From: Clostridium massiliamazoniense
GTDB taxonomy: Bacteria; Bacillota; Clostridia; Clostridiales; Clostridiaceae
Length of the DNA: 64,000 nt
Reading direction: 5' to 3'
NCBI RefSeq assembly: GCF_001403635.1
Contig: NZ_LN879466.1
Coordinates: 186,001-250,000, forward strand
Shown one piece after another: positions 25,186-33,686 of this stretch (its first letter is position 1; every line of letters begins with the position of its first letter). The notes beneath the pieces are model-generated. The model did not search any database. It saw nothing but the letters and a program-made list of their open reading frames with translations, and was not told where the DNA came from. The position numbers and the translations under genes were made by a program.

Positions 25186-26631
25186 ATGAGTAAGAAAAAT
25201 GAATCCAATGGACCACAACTTAAAAGAACCTTAAAACCTAGACATCTTAGTATGATAGCAATGGGGGGAGCCATAGGAACAGGGATATTCTTGGCAATGG
25301 GAGATAGTATACACCAAGCTGGTGTAGGTGGAGCTTTCACTGCTTACGGAATAATAGGAGTAATGGTATATTTTATATGTACGAGTCTTGGAGAAATGGC
25401 AACTTACTTACCAGAATCAGGGTCATTCGGATCTTACGCTACTAAATTCATAGACCCAGCAATGGGATTTGCTTTAGGGTGGAATTACTGGTATAGTTGG
25501 GCAGTAACTATAGCAGCTGAGCTTGTTGCGGGGTCTCTTGTAATGAAATTTTGGTTTCCTCATGTGCCAGCAATAGTTTGGAGTGTCTTTTTTCTAGCAA
25601 TAATAGTAGCATTAAACTTATTATCAGCTAAAGCATATGGTGAGGGCGAATTTTGGTTTTCTACTGTTAAAGTAGCAACTATTATAATTTTCTTAATATT
25701 AGGTGGCGCAATGATATTTATATCATTTAATGGTCATACAGCTACTGGATTTAAAAATTACTTTTTAAATGGAGGTCCATTTAATGGTGGATTTAAATCA
25801 ATATTTGCTATATTCTTAATAGCTGGGTATTCATTTCAAGGAACAGAACTTGTAGGTCTTGCTGCTGGAGAAAGTGAAAATCCAGAAAGAGATGTACCAA
25901 AGGCTGTTAAAGCTATATTTTGGAGAATTTTATTATTCTATTTATTAACAATACTTGTTATAGGTGCTATAGTACCTTATGCTAGCTCAGGTGTTCAAAC
26001 AAGTGCATTTACTATAGTTTTTGAAAAAATAGGTATAGCGGGAGCAGCATCAATAATGAATTTAGTTATCCTAACAGCTATATTATCAGCAGGAAATTCT
26101 GGAATGTATGCATCAAGTAGAATGCTATATGCTATGGCTATGGAAGGAAAAGCACCAAAAATATTTAAGAAAACAAATAAAGGTGGAACTCCAGTAAATG
26201 CTATAATATTAACTACTTTAGTGGCATCTGTTTGTTTTCTAACAGGTATATTCTCACAAAGTACAGTGTATTTATGGTTAGTTGCAGCAGCTGGATTATC
26301 TGGATTCATAGCATGGCTAGGAATAGCAATGTGTCATTATAGATTTAGAAAAGCCTATGTTCATCAAAAAGGTACATTGGAAGGATTAAAGTATAAAGCT
26401 ACATTATATCCATTTGGACCTATATTAGCTTTTCTTCTATGTTTTATAGTAATAGTAGGACAAGGATATGCGTACTTCTCACCACTAAATTGGGGGGGAT
26501 TGATATCTTCTTATATAGCAATTCCTATATTTTTAGGATTATTTTTATATTATAAAATTAAATATAAGACAAAGTTATTAACATTAGATGAAGTTGACTT
26601 AAGAAGATTAGATGAAATAGATAAAGAATAA
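25186..26631 (+). CDS. lysP: Amino-acid permease of the lysine-permease (LysP) type
   Basis: The 481-residue product has 12 TM helices and the AAT/LysP signature LKRTLKPRHLSMIAMGGAIGTGIFLAMGDSI, followed by YLPESGSF and GWNYWYSWAVTIAAEL. LysP imports lysine by proton symport; relatives take other amino acids. Two start sites compete in one frame: ATG 25156 with AAGGAG 8 nt before it and ATG 25186 with AGGAGG about 7 nt before it. I take 25186 because family members begin shortly before the LKR motif. The upstream start would add ten residues. It follows the repeat and ends at a bidirectional terminator. Confidence 0.85.
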   Translation: MSKKNESNGPQLKRTLKPRHLSMIAMGGAIGTGIFLAMGDSIHQAGVGGAFTAYGIIGVMVYFICTSLGEMATYLPESGSFGSYATKFIDPAMGFALGWNYWYSWAVTIAAELVAGSLVMKFWFPHVPAIVWSVFFLAIIVALNLLSAKAYGEGEFWFSTVKVATIIIFLILGGAMIFISFNGHTATGFKNYFLNGGPFNGGFKSIFAIFLIAGYSFQGTELVGLAAGESENPERDVPKAVKAIFWRILLFYLLTILVIGAIVPYASSGVQTSAFTIVFEKIGIAGAASIMNLVILTAILSAGNSGMYASSRMLYAMAMEGKAPKIFKKTNKGGTPVNAIILTTLVASVCFLTGIFSQSTVYLWLVAAAGLSGFIAWLGIAMCHYRFRKAYVHQKGTLEGLKYKATLYPFGPILAFLLCFIVIVGQGYAYFSPLNWGGLISSYIAIPIFLGLFLYYKIKYKTKLLTLDEVDLRRLDEIDKE

Positions 26632-26673
26632 AAAGTAAGGAATAAGCTAAAGTAGCTTATTCCTTACTTTTTT
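26630..26673. terminator. Bidirectional terminator
   Basis: A 19-bp perfect stem AAAAGTAAGGAATAAGCTA/TAGCTTATTCCTTACTTTT with a 3-nt loop. It serves the lysP-like gene and the convergent brnQ gene. Confidence 0.92.
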
Positions 26674-26707
26674 AGTTTTAAAAACAAAATTCATAAATTT
26701 ATTTTTT

Positions 26708-28000
26708 TTAACTAAGTTTATCTGTGCTTAATTTATTATTAGTAACTAAATTTTCTTTTGGCATAAAGTAGTTACATATTAAGAAAACTATTACGAATGG
26801 AATTACCCAGCCAAAACCTGCTTTGGTTAATGGAATATAATTCATATATTTTTGTAGTAGTGGTATGGCATCAAGTAAACTTATTAATAGTGTTATGTAA
26901 GTACATAGTTTAAATACATAATTGTTGTTTATATATTTTTTTATTAGGTTTAATAGTATTAGCACCATTGTAGTCGGATAGACTATATTTAATAGTACGG
27001 TTGAAATAGAAATTATTCTAGTAAGTCCTATACTAGCTATTAATCCAGTTATTATAATCATAAATATTATAGCTACATTGTATTTTATTTTATTGTTTGA
27101 TATTCTTACAAAAAATTCACCGCTTGCTGATAATACTCCAATAGATGTAGCTATACAACCTAAGGCTAGTACTATTTCTATACCTATAGTTCCTGCATTT
27201 CCAAGAAGAGAATGAGCTAGGAATAGAAGTAATGATGAATCAGAAAGGTTATGTCCAAGAACTCCTGTTCTAGAGCCAAGGTAAATAAGCCCTCCATAAA
27301 CAGAGCAAAGCCCAAGAATTGCTACTATAGATGATTTTAATATAACTTTTATCTTTTCTTTATGTTTATATCCTTTTGATTTTACTGTTCCCATTATTAG
27401 ACATGCAAATATTATTGAAGCTATGGTATCCATAGTTTCATAACCATCTGTTAAAGCCTTAGGGAAGCTATCAACAGGAACTGTTGTTGAATAAGAACTT
27501 ATAGGTGCTATTATTCCTTTTATTATTAAAGTAAAGAGTATTAATAATAATATTGGTGTTAAGTATGTTCCAACTACATCTATTAATTTTGATGGTCTTA
27601 TAACTAAGAAAAAATCTATTAATAGAAATACTATTAAAAACTCTATTATATTTAAATGATGGAAATTTGGTTGAACAGCTAAAGAAAATGTGGTAGCTGC
27701 TGTTCTTGGAATAGCCACTATAGGACCTATTAATAAAACTAATATTATAGAGAATATTTTTGAAAAATTTTTTCCTACTCTTTCAAATAATTCTTCGAAG
27801 TTACCATGAGTTTTAGTACATGCCATAAGACCTAGCACAGGGAATATAACACCTGTTAAGCAAAAGCCTATAATTCCTAAATAAAATTGATTGCCCACTG
27901 CTTCTCCGAGTTTTGGTGGAAATATTAGATTTCCAGACCCAAAAAACAAAGAGAAGATAGCAAAACCTATAACTATATAATCTTTAGTTTTTTTATTCAT
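26708..28000 (-). CDS. brnQ: Branched-chain amino-acid carrier protein
   Basis: The 430-residue product has about 12 TM helices and the LIVCS-family start KDYIVIGFAIFSLFFGSGNLIFPPKLGEAVG. Members import leucine, isoleucine and valine using Na+ or H+. GGAGAG stands about 8 nt before the ATG on the minus strand. The gene is convergent with the lysP-like gene and divergent from the MarR unit; the 130-bp divergent spacer holds the MarR promoter and presumably its own. No leader peptide or T-box was seen upstream. Confidence 0.9.
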   Translation of the reverse strand: MNKKTKDYIVIGFAIFSLFFGSGNLIFPPKLGEAVGNQFYLGIIGFCLTGVIFPVLGLMACTKTHGNFEELFERVGKNFSKIFSIILVLLIGPIVAIPRTAATTFSLAVQPNFHHLNIIEFLIVFLLIDFFLVIRPSKLIDVVGTYLTPILLLILFTLIIKGIIAPISSYSTTVPVDSFPKALTDGYETMDTIASIIFACLIMGTVKSKGYKHKEKIKVILKSSIVAILGLCSVYGGLIYLGSRTGVLGHNLSDSSLLLFLAHSLLGNAGTIGIEIVLALGCIATSIGVLSASGEFFVRISNNKIKYNVAIIFMIIITGLIASIGLTRIISISTVLLNIVYPTTMVLILLNLIKKYINNNYVFKLCTYITLLISLLDAIPLLQKYMNYIPLTKAGFGWVIPFVIVFLICNYFMPKENLVTNNKLSTDKLS

Positions 28001-28129
28001 AACTTTATCTCTCCATATGATTTTAAATCCACGTTACGTAATAGCATATATATCATAACAAAAATACTATCGGAATACAAAGAATATTGTAATTTAATTT
28101 GGAAATAATGAATAATAATTATAAATTAG

Positions 28130-28158
28130 TTGACAAAATACAACAAAAAATTTACTAT
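28130..28158 (+). promoter_or_regulatory. Sigma-A-type promoter of the MarR-ABC operon
   Basis: TTGACA (28130-28135), a 17-nt spacer, then TACTAT (28153-28158): an almost consensus promoter. It drives marR and the two ABC genes and overlaps the operator just downstream. Confidence 0.85.
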
Positions 28159-28159
28159 A

Positions 28160-28179
28160 TTAATTAGCCGACTAATTAA
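28160..28179 (+). promoter_or_regulatory. MarR-type palindromic operator
   Basis: TTAATTAG-CCGA-CTAATTAA, a perfect 8-bp inverted repeat placed across the expected transcription start. MarR proteins bind such AT-rich palindromes of about 16-20 bp, so autoregulation by the product of the next gene is a direct inference. Confidence 0.75.
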
Positions 28180-28198
28180 ATTCAAAGAGGTGATTAAA

Positions 28199-28645
28199 AT
28201 TAACAATACTTCAGAAGTAAGTTCTTATGATATTTTTTTAAAAACTATGAAATTACATTATAAATGTAGTAAAAAAATATTAGAAAGCAAAGGTTTGTAT
28301 TCTGGACAACCAGCTATGTTATTTATTTTGTTAAAGCAAGGGATGCAAAGTCAACGAGAACTTGCAAAAAAGCTTAATGTGAGTCCTGCAACAGTTAATG
28401 TCATGGTAAAAAGATTAGAAAAATCAGGCTTTGTTGAAAGAGTGAAAGACAAGGATGATTTAAGAATTTCAAGAGTGAGTTTAACTGAAAAAGGAAAAGC
28501 TATTGCTAAAGAAGCTTTTTATGGAATGAATGAAGTTAGTGAAAAAGTATTTAAAAATTTAAGTCCAGAAGAAGAAAAAGATCTCAATTTTCTATTAAAC
28601 AAAATAAATGATGGTTTAATGGAAGTTTTAGATAATAAGAATTAA
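28199..28645 (+). CDS. MarR-family transcriptional regulator (probable AUU start)
   Basis: About 148 residues, with a winged helix (QSQRELAKKLNVSPATVNVMVKRLEKSGFVERVKDKDDLR) in which DxR of the wing is kept. The open frame runs upstream to TTG 28130, but that codon is the first base of the -35 box, so it cannot be the start. After the transcription start there is no ATG in the right place: AAAGAGG (28184-28190) stands 8 nt before an ATT at 28199, and a GTG at 28190 overlaps the site. ATT is therefore the likely initiator; the first in-frame ATG (about 28247) would remove part of the first helix. It leads an operon with a heterodimeric exporter 17 nt downstream and probably represses it until a ligand binds. 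Confidence 0.85.
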   Translation: MNNTSEVSSYDIFLKTMKLHYKCSKKILESKGLYSGQPAMLFILLKQGMQSQRELAKKLNVSPATVNVMVKRLEKSGFVERVKDKDDLRISRVSLTEKGKAIAKEAFYGMNEVSEKVFKNLSPEEEKDLNFLLNKINDGLMEVLDNKN

Positions 28646-28662
28646 AGACGGGGTGATGATTA

Positions 28663-30408
28663 ATGCTTAAATTATTAAAGCATTTGAAGGCATATACCCT
28701 TCAAGTTATAGTTATAGTTATTTTACTATTTATACAAGCGTTATCTAATTTATATTTACCTAATTTAATGTCTAAAATTGTAGACAAAGGTATTATAGCA
28801 GGTAATATAGACGCTATATATAAATTTGGTGGAAAAATGATTCTTATAACTATAATCGGTATGATTGCCATGATAATTGCTTTTTATCTTATTGCGAAGG
28901 TAGGAGATGCTTTTGCTAGAGATATTAGGGAAAAGGTGTTTATTAAAGTGGAAAGTTTTTCACAAGCTGATATTGATAAGTTTGGTACTTCTTCTTTAAT
29001 AAATAGAACTACTAATGATATTAGTCAGGTTCAAAGAGTTACTATAATTATATTTAAAATGATGATAACAGCACCACTTGTATGTATTGGTGGAATTGTA
29101 ATGGCTGTAAGTAGTAACCCAAAATTATCTTTAGTGTTAGTAGTTGCTCTTCCAGTTTTAATAGTAGCTATTACAATTATAGGGAAAAAAGGAATCCCTT
29201 TATTTAGGGCTATGCAAGGGAAGTTAGATAGAATAAATCTTATAATGAGAGAAAAACTTACTGGTGTAAGGGTTATTAGAGCTTTTAATAAAGACGATTT
29301 TGAAAGAGAAAGATTTTCTAAAGGAAATGATGATTTAACAAATACATCAATAAGAGTAAATCAAATAATGGCAACTTTAAGACCTTCAATGATGTTAATT
29401 ATGAACTTAACTTCAGTGGCTATAATATGGTTTGGTGCTAAGCTTATTAATGTTAATGGGCTTCAAATAGGAGATTTAATGGCATTTTTACAATATGCAA
29501 TGCAAATAATGTTCTCATTATTAATGTTAGCAATGATGTTTGTTATGGTACCTAGAGCATCAGCTTCAGCTGCTAGAATAAATGAAGTATTAGCAGTAGA
29601 ACCTTCTATAGTTGATGGAAAAAAAGAAGTTAAAGAAGAAAATAATAAAAAAGGAAAAATTGAATTTAGAAATGTTAGTTTTTCTTATGAAGGAGCAGAA
29701 AATCCAGTTATAAGTAACGTAAGTTTTGTAACTAGACCAGGCGAAACAACTGCTATAATTGGTGGTACTGGAAGTGGTAAATCAACACTTGTTAACTTAA
29801 TACCTAGATTTTATGATGTTACAGAAGGTCAAATTTTAATTAATGATATTGATATAAGAACTATGTCACAAATGGATTTAAGAAATAAAATAGGTTTTGT
29901 ACCACAAAAGGCTGTACTATTTAGTGGAACTATTGAAGAAAATATTAAGTATGGTAAAAGGGATGCTACAATGGATGAAGTTAAGCATGCAGCAGAAATT
30001 GCTCAAGCAACAGAATTCATAAATAATATGGAAGAAAAATATAAGCATCCAATAGAACAGGGTGGTAACAATGTATCTGGTGGACAAAAACAACGTTTAT
30101 CTATAGCAAGAGCTTTAGTAAAAAAGCCAGAAGTTTATGTATTTGATGATAGTTTTTCAGCTTTAGATTTTAAAACAGATGCAAAGTTAAGAGCTGCTTT
30201 AAAAGATGAAACTAAGGAAGCTGCTGTAATTATAGTTGGTCAAAGAATTAGTAGTGTTAGAGATTCTGATAGAATAATAGTGTTAGACGAAGGTAAGATA
30301 GAGGGAATAGGAACTCACCAAGAATTATTAGAAAACTGTTCACTATATAAAGAAATAGCTTTATCTCAACTTTCAGAAGAGGAGGTAGAAAATGAGTATG
30401 CAAAATAA
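28663..30408 (+). CDS. ABC exporter half-transporter A (degenerate ATP site)
   Basis: The 581-residue product has a six-TM domain (about 15-300) and an ATP-binding domain with Walker A GGTGSGKS (367-374), Q-loop, signature VSGGQ (471-475) and Walker B VYVFDD (491-496). The residue after the Walker B Asp is Asp instead of the catalytic Glu, and the switch His is replaced (GQRISS). These are the hallmarks of the degenerate-site half in heterodimeric exporters such as BmrC or LmrC. It overlaps the next gene by 17 nt. MarR linkage suggests export of drugs or other toxic compounds. Confidence 0.92.
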   Translation: MLKLLKHLKAYTLQVIVIVILLFIQALSNLYLPNLMSKIVDKGIIAGNIDAIYKFGGKMILITIIGMIAMIIAFYLIAKVGDAFARDIREKVFIKVESFSQADIDKFGTSSLINRTTNDISQVQRVTIIIFKMMITAPLVCIGGIVMAVSSNPKLSLVLVVALPVLIVAITIIGKKGIPLFRAMQGKLDRINLIMREKLTGVRVIRAFNKDDFERERFSKGNDDLTNTSIRVNQIMATLRPSMMLIMNLTSVAIIWFGAKLINVNGLQIGDLMAFLQYAMQIMFSLLMLAMMFVMVPRASASAARINEVLAVEPSIVDGKKEVKEENNKKGKIEFRNVSFSYEGAENPVISNVSFVTRPGETTAIIGGTGSGKSTLVNLIPRFYDVTEGQILINDIDIRTMSQMDLRNKIGFVPQKAVLFSGTIEENIKYGKRDATMDEVKHAAEIAQATEFINNMEEKYKHPIEQGGNNVSGGQKQRLSIARALVKKPEVYVFDDSFSALDFKTDAKLRAALKDETKEAAVIIVGQRISSVRDSDRIIVLDEGKIEGIGTHQELLENCSLYKEIALSQLSEEEVENEYAK

Positions 30409-32239
30409 AAAAGGCGGCATGGGCATGGGCCCTGGTAGAGGGATGAGACCTGGTTCTGGAGCTAAGGCAAAGGACTTTAAGGGCTCTTCTAAAAGACTTT
30501 TTAGTTATTTATTACCTCATAAAGGAAAACTTGTGCTTATTTTTATAATGGCAATATTGAGTACTATATTTTCTATATTAAGTCCTTATATTTTAGGTAA
30601 AGCAATTACTAAAATTGGTGAAGGTGTAATGATGAAATATAAGGGTGTTCCAGGGGCAACTATTGATTTTAAATATGTTGGAATCATAGTCCTAACTCTT
30701 ATTGCATTATATATATTTAGTTCTATATTTTCTTACGTACAGCAATATTATATGGCCGGTGTTGCTCAAAATACAGTTAAGGTGTTACGTAATGATATAG
30801 ATGAAAAATTAGCTAAATTACCTTTAAAATACTTTGATTCTCATTCAAAGGGAGATATTTTAAGTAGGGTAACAAATGACTTAGATAATATAAGTACTAC
30901 TTTACAACAAAGTTTAAACCAATTAATAACATCAATAATTACAATAATAGGTGTAACTATAATGATGCTTACTATAAATATTTGGTTAACACTTATATGC
31001 TTAGTAACACTTCCAATATGTATGTTTGTTATTGCACCTTTCATGAAAAAAGCTCAAATTCACTTTGGAAGACAACAAAGAGAACTTGGAGTTATAAATG
31101 GACATATTGAGGAATACTATGGTGGACATAAAGTAGTAAAAGCTTTTAATAGAGAAGAAATAGTAATCAATGAATTTAAGGAAATAAATGAAAGATTATA
31201 TGATGCTGGATGGAGAGCTCAATTTGTTTCAGGTATAATAATGCCTTTAATGAATTTTATAAACAATGTAGCTTATGTAGCTATTGCAGTGGCTGGTGCT
31301 ATTTTTGTAACAAAGAGATTAATAACTCTTGGAGATATTCAAGCATTTATCCAATATACAAGACAATTTAGTCAGCCAATAAGTCAAACAGCCAATATAG
31401 TTAATATTCTTCAATCAACTATGGCTTCTGCTGAAAGAGTTTTTGAAATTTTAGATGAGGAAGAAGAAGTTCCAGAACCAAAAGAAACAAAGGCTATAGA
31501 AGGTAAAGGTAATGTTACTTTTGAACATGTTAAATTTGGATATAGTGAAGAGAAAATTCTTATTACAGATATGAATATAGAAGCTAAACCAGGAGAGACT
31601 GTAGCTATTGTAGGACCAACTGGAGCAGGAAAAACAACACTTATAAATCTATTAATGAGATTCTATGATGTAAATGATGGAGCTATAAAGGTTGATGGTG
31701 TTGATATAAGAGATTTATCAAGATTTGATTTAAGAAGTACTTTTGGAATGGTTCTTCAAGATACATGGTTATTTAATGGAAGTATAAAAGATAATATAGC
31801 TTATGGAAGAGAGGGAGCAACCTTTGAAGAAGTTGTAGAAGCAGCTAAGGCAGCACATGCAGACTACTTTATAAGAACTCTTCCAGAGGGATATGATACT
31901 ATATTAAATGAGGAGGCTTCAAATATATCTCAAGGACAAAAACAATTATTAACAATAGCAAGAGCTATTTTAGCAAATCCTAAAATACTTATTCTTGATG
32001 AAGCAACAAGTAGTGTAGATACAAGAACAGAAGGCTATATACAAAAAGCTATGAATAAGTTAATGGAAGGAAGAACAAGCTTTGTAATAGCTCATAGATT
32101 ATCAACAATTAAAGATGCTGATTTAATATTGGTTATGAAGCAAGGAAATGTTATAGAAAAAGGAACTCATGATGAGTTACTAGCTCAAGATGGTCTTTAT
32201 GCAGATCTTTATAATAGTCAATTTGATGAAACTGCTTAA
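30392..32239 (+). CDS. ABC exporter half-transporter B (canonical Walker B)
   Basis: The 615-residue partner has a Gly/Met/Arg-rich N-terminus (about 8-25), a six-TM domain (about 45-330) and an ATP-binding domain with Walker A GPTGAGKT (408-415), signature NISQGQ (511-516, Gln for Gly) and Walker B ILILDE (532-537) with the catalytic Glu, and a switch His in IAHRLS. Together with the upstream half it makes one canonical and one degenerate ATP site. It starts inside the previous gene behind GAGGAGG. The N-terminal Gly/Met segment is usual in BmrD/YheH-type subunits. Monocistronic end with a terminator. Confidence 0.92.
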   Translation: MSMQNKKGGMGMGPGRGMRPGSGAKAKDFKGSSKRLFSYLLPHKGKLVLIFIMAILSTIFSILSPYILGKAITKIGEGVMMKYKGVPGATIDFKYVGIIVLTLIALYIFSSIFSYVQQYYMAGVAQNTVKVLRNDIDEKLAKLPLKYFDSHSKGDILSRVTNDLDNISTTLQQSLNQLITSIITIIGVTIMMLTINIWLTLICLVTLPICMFVIAPFMKKAQIHFGRQQRELGVINGHIEEYYGGHKVVKAFNREEIVINEFKEINERLYDAGWRAQFVSGIIMPLMNFINNVAYVAIAVAGAIFVTKRLITLGDIQAFIQYTRQFSQPISQTANIVNILQSTMASAERVFEILDEEEEVPEPKETKAIEGKGNVTFEHVKFGYSEEKILITDMNIEAKPGETVAIVGPTGAGKTTLINLLMRFYDVNDGAIKVDGVDIRDLSRFDLRSTFGMVLQDTWLFNGSIKDNIAYGREGATFEEVVEAAKAAHADYFIRTLPEGYDTILNEEASNISQGQKQLLTIARAILANPKILILDEATSSVDTRTEGYIQKAMNKLMEGRTSFVIAHRLSTIKDADLILVMKQGNVIEKGTHDELLAQDGLYADLYNSQFDETA

Positions 32240-32246
32240 TTTTTTT

Positions 32247-32292
32247 AGAGGAATGTATTAAAGTAAGAGATATGTTCCTCTTATTTTTTTGT
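32247..32292 (+). terminator. Rho-independent terminator
   Basis: AGAGGAATGTA/TATGTTCCTCT-type stem followed by TATTTTTTT, after the exporter operon. Confidence 0.85.
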
Positions 32293-32594
32293 TAAGAAAT
32301 TAATTATTTGCAACTATTTATATATACAGATGTTTTAATAATAATAAACATAAGTTAGAAGAATGAATAAAAAAATGAATATTTTTTTATTGATATTGCA
32401 TAAATATAGAAAATCAAAAGAGATTATAATAGGTTAACTTTGAATAAATAGCAATATATGTAGTTTTAAACTATTTTTTTTATTATTGATTAAATAATAG
32501 ATGAATAATTAAAAAAATTTCATAAGGAAAATATATCTAATATTTTTTTAATAAATTATGAATAAAAAAATGCTAAATTATGAATTAAACCTTT

Positions 32595-32626
32595 TTGACT
32601 TAAAAAAGGAATGAATGTATTATAAT
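32595..32626 (+). promoter_or_regulatory. Promoter upstream of the RNA candidate
   Basis: TTGACT at 32595 and TATTAT at 32618 (17-nt spacer), with an overlapping TATAAT at 32621. It would start transcription near 32632. Confidence 0.6.
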
Positions 32627-32631
32627 GACAT

Positions 32632-32805
32632 AGAGATTATTTAAGTTTTTACACAAAAAAAGGTATGAGTATTTAGCTAATATTTATAGGAGCTAAGCTA
32701 CTGTTGCTATAAATATTAGGTGGGTAATTTTTAGCAGATTTTAAGAATGGATGAGGAGTATATATGCTTAAAGGTTTTGGGTATATATGCTCCTCACACT
32801 TTTCT
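32632..32805 (+). ncRNA. Candidate structured small RNA
   Basis: Between the promoter at 32595 and a T-rich end near 32805 lie two strong stems. CTAATATTTATAG (32677) pairs perfectly with CTATAAATATTAG (32707), and a 16-bp terminal stem pairs TGAGGAGTATATATGC (32752) with GTATATATGCTCCTCA (32781). The terminal stem holds GAGGAG followed by an ATG that would code a 14-residue peptide (MLKGFGYICSSHFS), so a very short ORF is also possible. No known riboswitch or RNA family was recognised. No gene follows for 880 bp. Confidence 0.5.
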
Positions 32806-33014
32806 TAGATAATTTTATAATTTTGTAGTATTTAAATATATATAAATATGAATTAGTAATAATAATATGGTAAATTTCAAATAAATGTTATAAATTAGTA
32901 TTTCTTTTAAGAAAAATATTTTTGAACTTCCTTGATTTAAGATAAGAATAGGAATAATGTTAAAGTAACCATTATATTTCTCCTTAAAAAAGTTAAGGAA
33001 TAGATGATTTAATT

Positions 33015-33146
33015 TATAAACTAAGACTTAATTCAGATAGAGTTCTGACTCTAGCTGAATTTTAGTCGAAGTTATCTAGGGGCATGTATTTGTTTGGTTC
33101 CACCTTATAAAGAGCTGGAATGATATAGATATTAGTGATTAAGCAA
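33015..33146 (+). repeat. 130-nt structured repeat, copy E (complete)
   Basis: It begins ATAAACTAAGACTTAATTCA and has stem 1 GACTTAATTCAG.../...CTGAATTTTAGTC, then GAAGTTATCTAG and a right part ending AGTGATTAAGCA. It lies in the middle of a long gap, about 500 bp from the nearest gene. Confidence 0.8.
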
Positions 33147-33640
33147 ATATTTATTTTAAAGAATAATATTTTATTTTTAGTTAGGTACTAAGAATAAAAT
33201 ATTTTTTTATAATTCTTTTTAATGAAAATATTAAGAAGGATAATTTTATTCATTACAAATAATAAAATAAAAAATATTAAATAATATAGATTAATTGGTA
33301 TTGTTAAAGGTGGTTAAAATAATTTTAATAGTCAGATAAATATAGTAATTTTTAATTTACCTTATTTCCTCAAAAATAACTTGTAGTATAATTTAAAATT
33401 CCTAAATGAAAACCTATTAAATTTATGATTTTGTTAATTTAACTTTATTTAAATTAACGATAATAAATAAGTTTAAAAAAATATGGAAATTAAACATTTT
33501 TTTTAATCTTGTACTTAAATATAGGAATTGAGTTGTATATTTCTATGTATAAATATGAATTATTGTAAAATGCATCAAAAAACCTATTTTTTATCTATAA
33601 GATTGAATTGTAGAATTTAAAAAAATGTAAATAGATATGT
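33147..33640. other. AT-rich intergenic region
   Basis: No gene was seen. The last bases contain an extended -10, TGTTATAAT (33638-33646), for the next gene; no clear -35 box fits it. Confidence 0.45.
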
Positions 33641-33686
33641 TATAATTCTCATGGTTGGGAATTACTACAAGAAAAAGGTGATAGGT

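Noticed and set aside
32632-32805. 6S RNA or T-box leader
   Set aside because: Two separate stems do not give the long single bulged hairpin of 6S RNA, and no T-box sequence or downstream aminoacyl gene is present.
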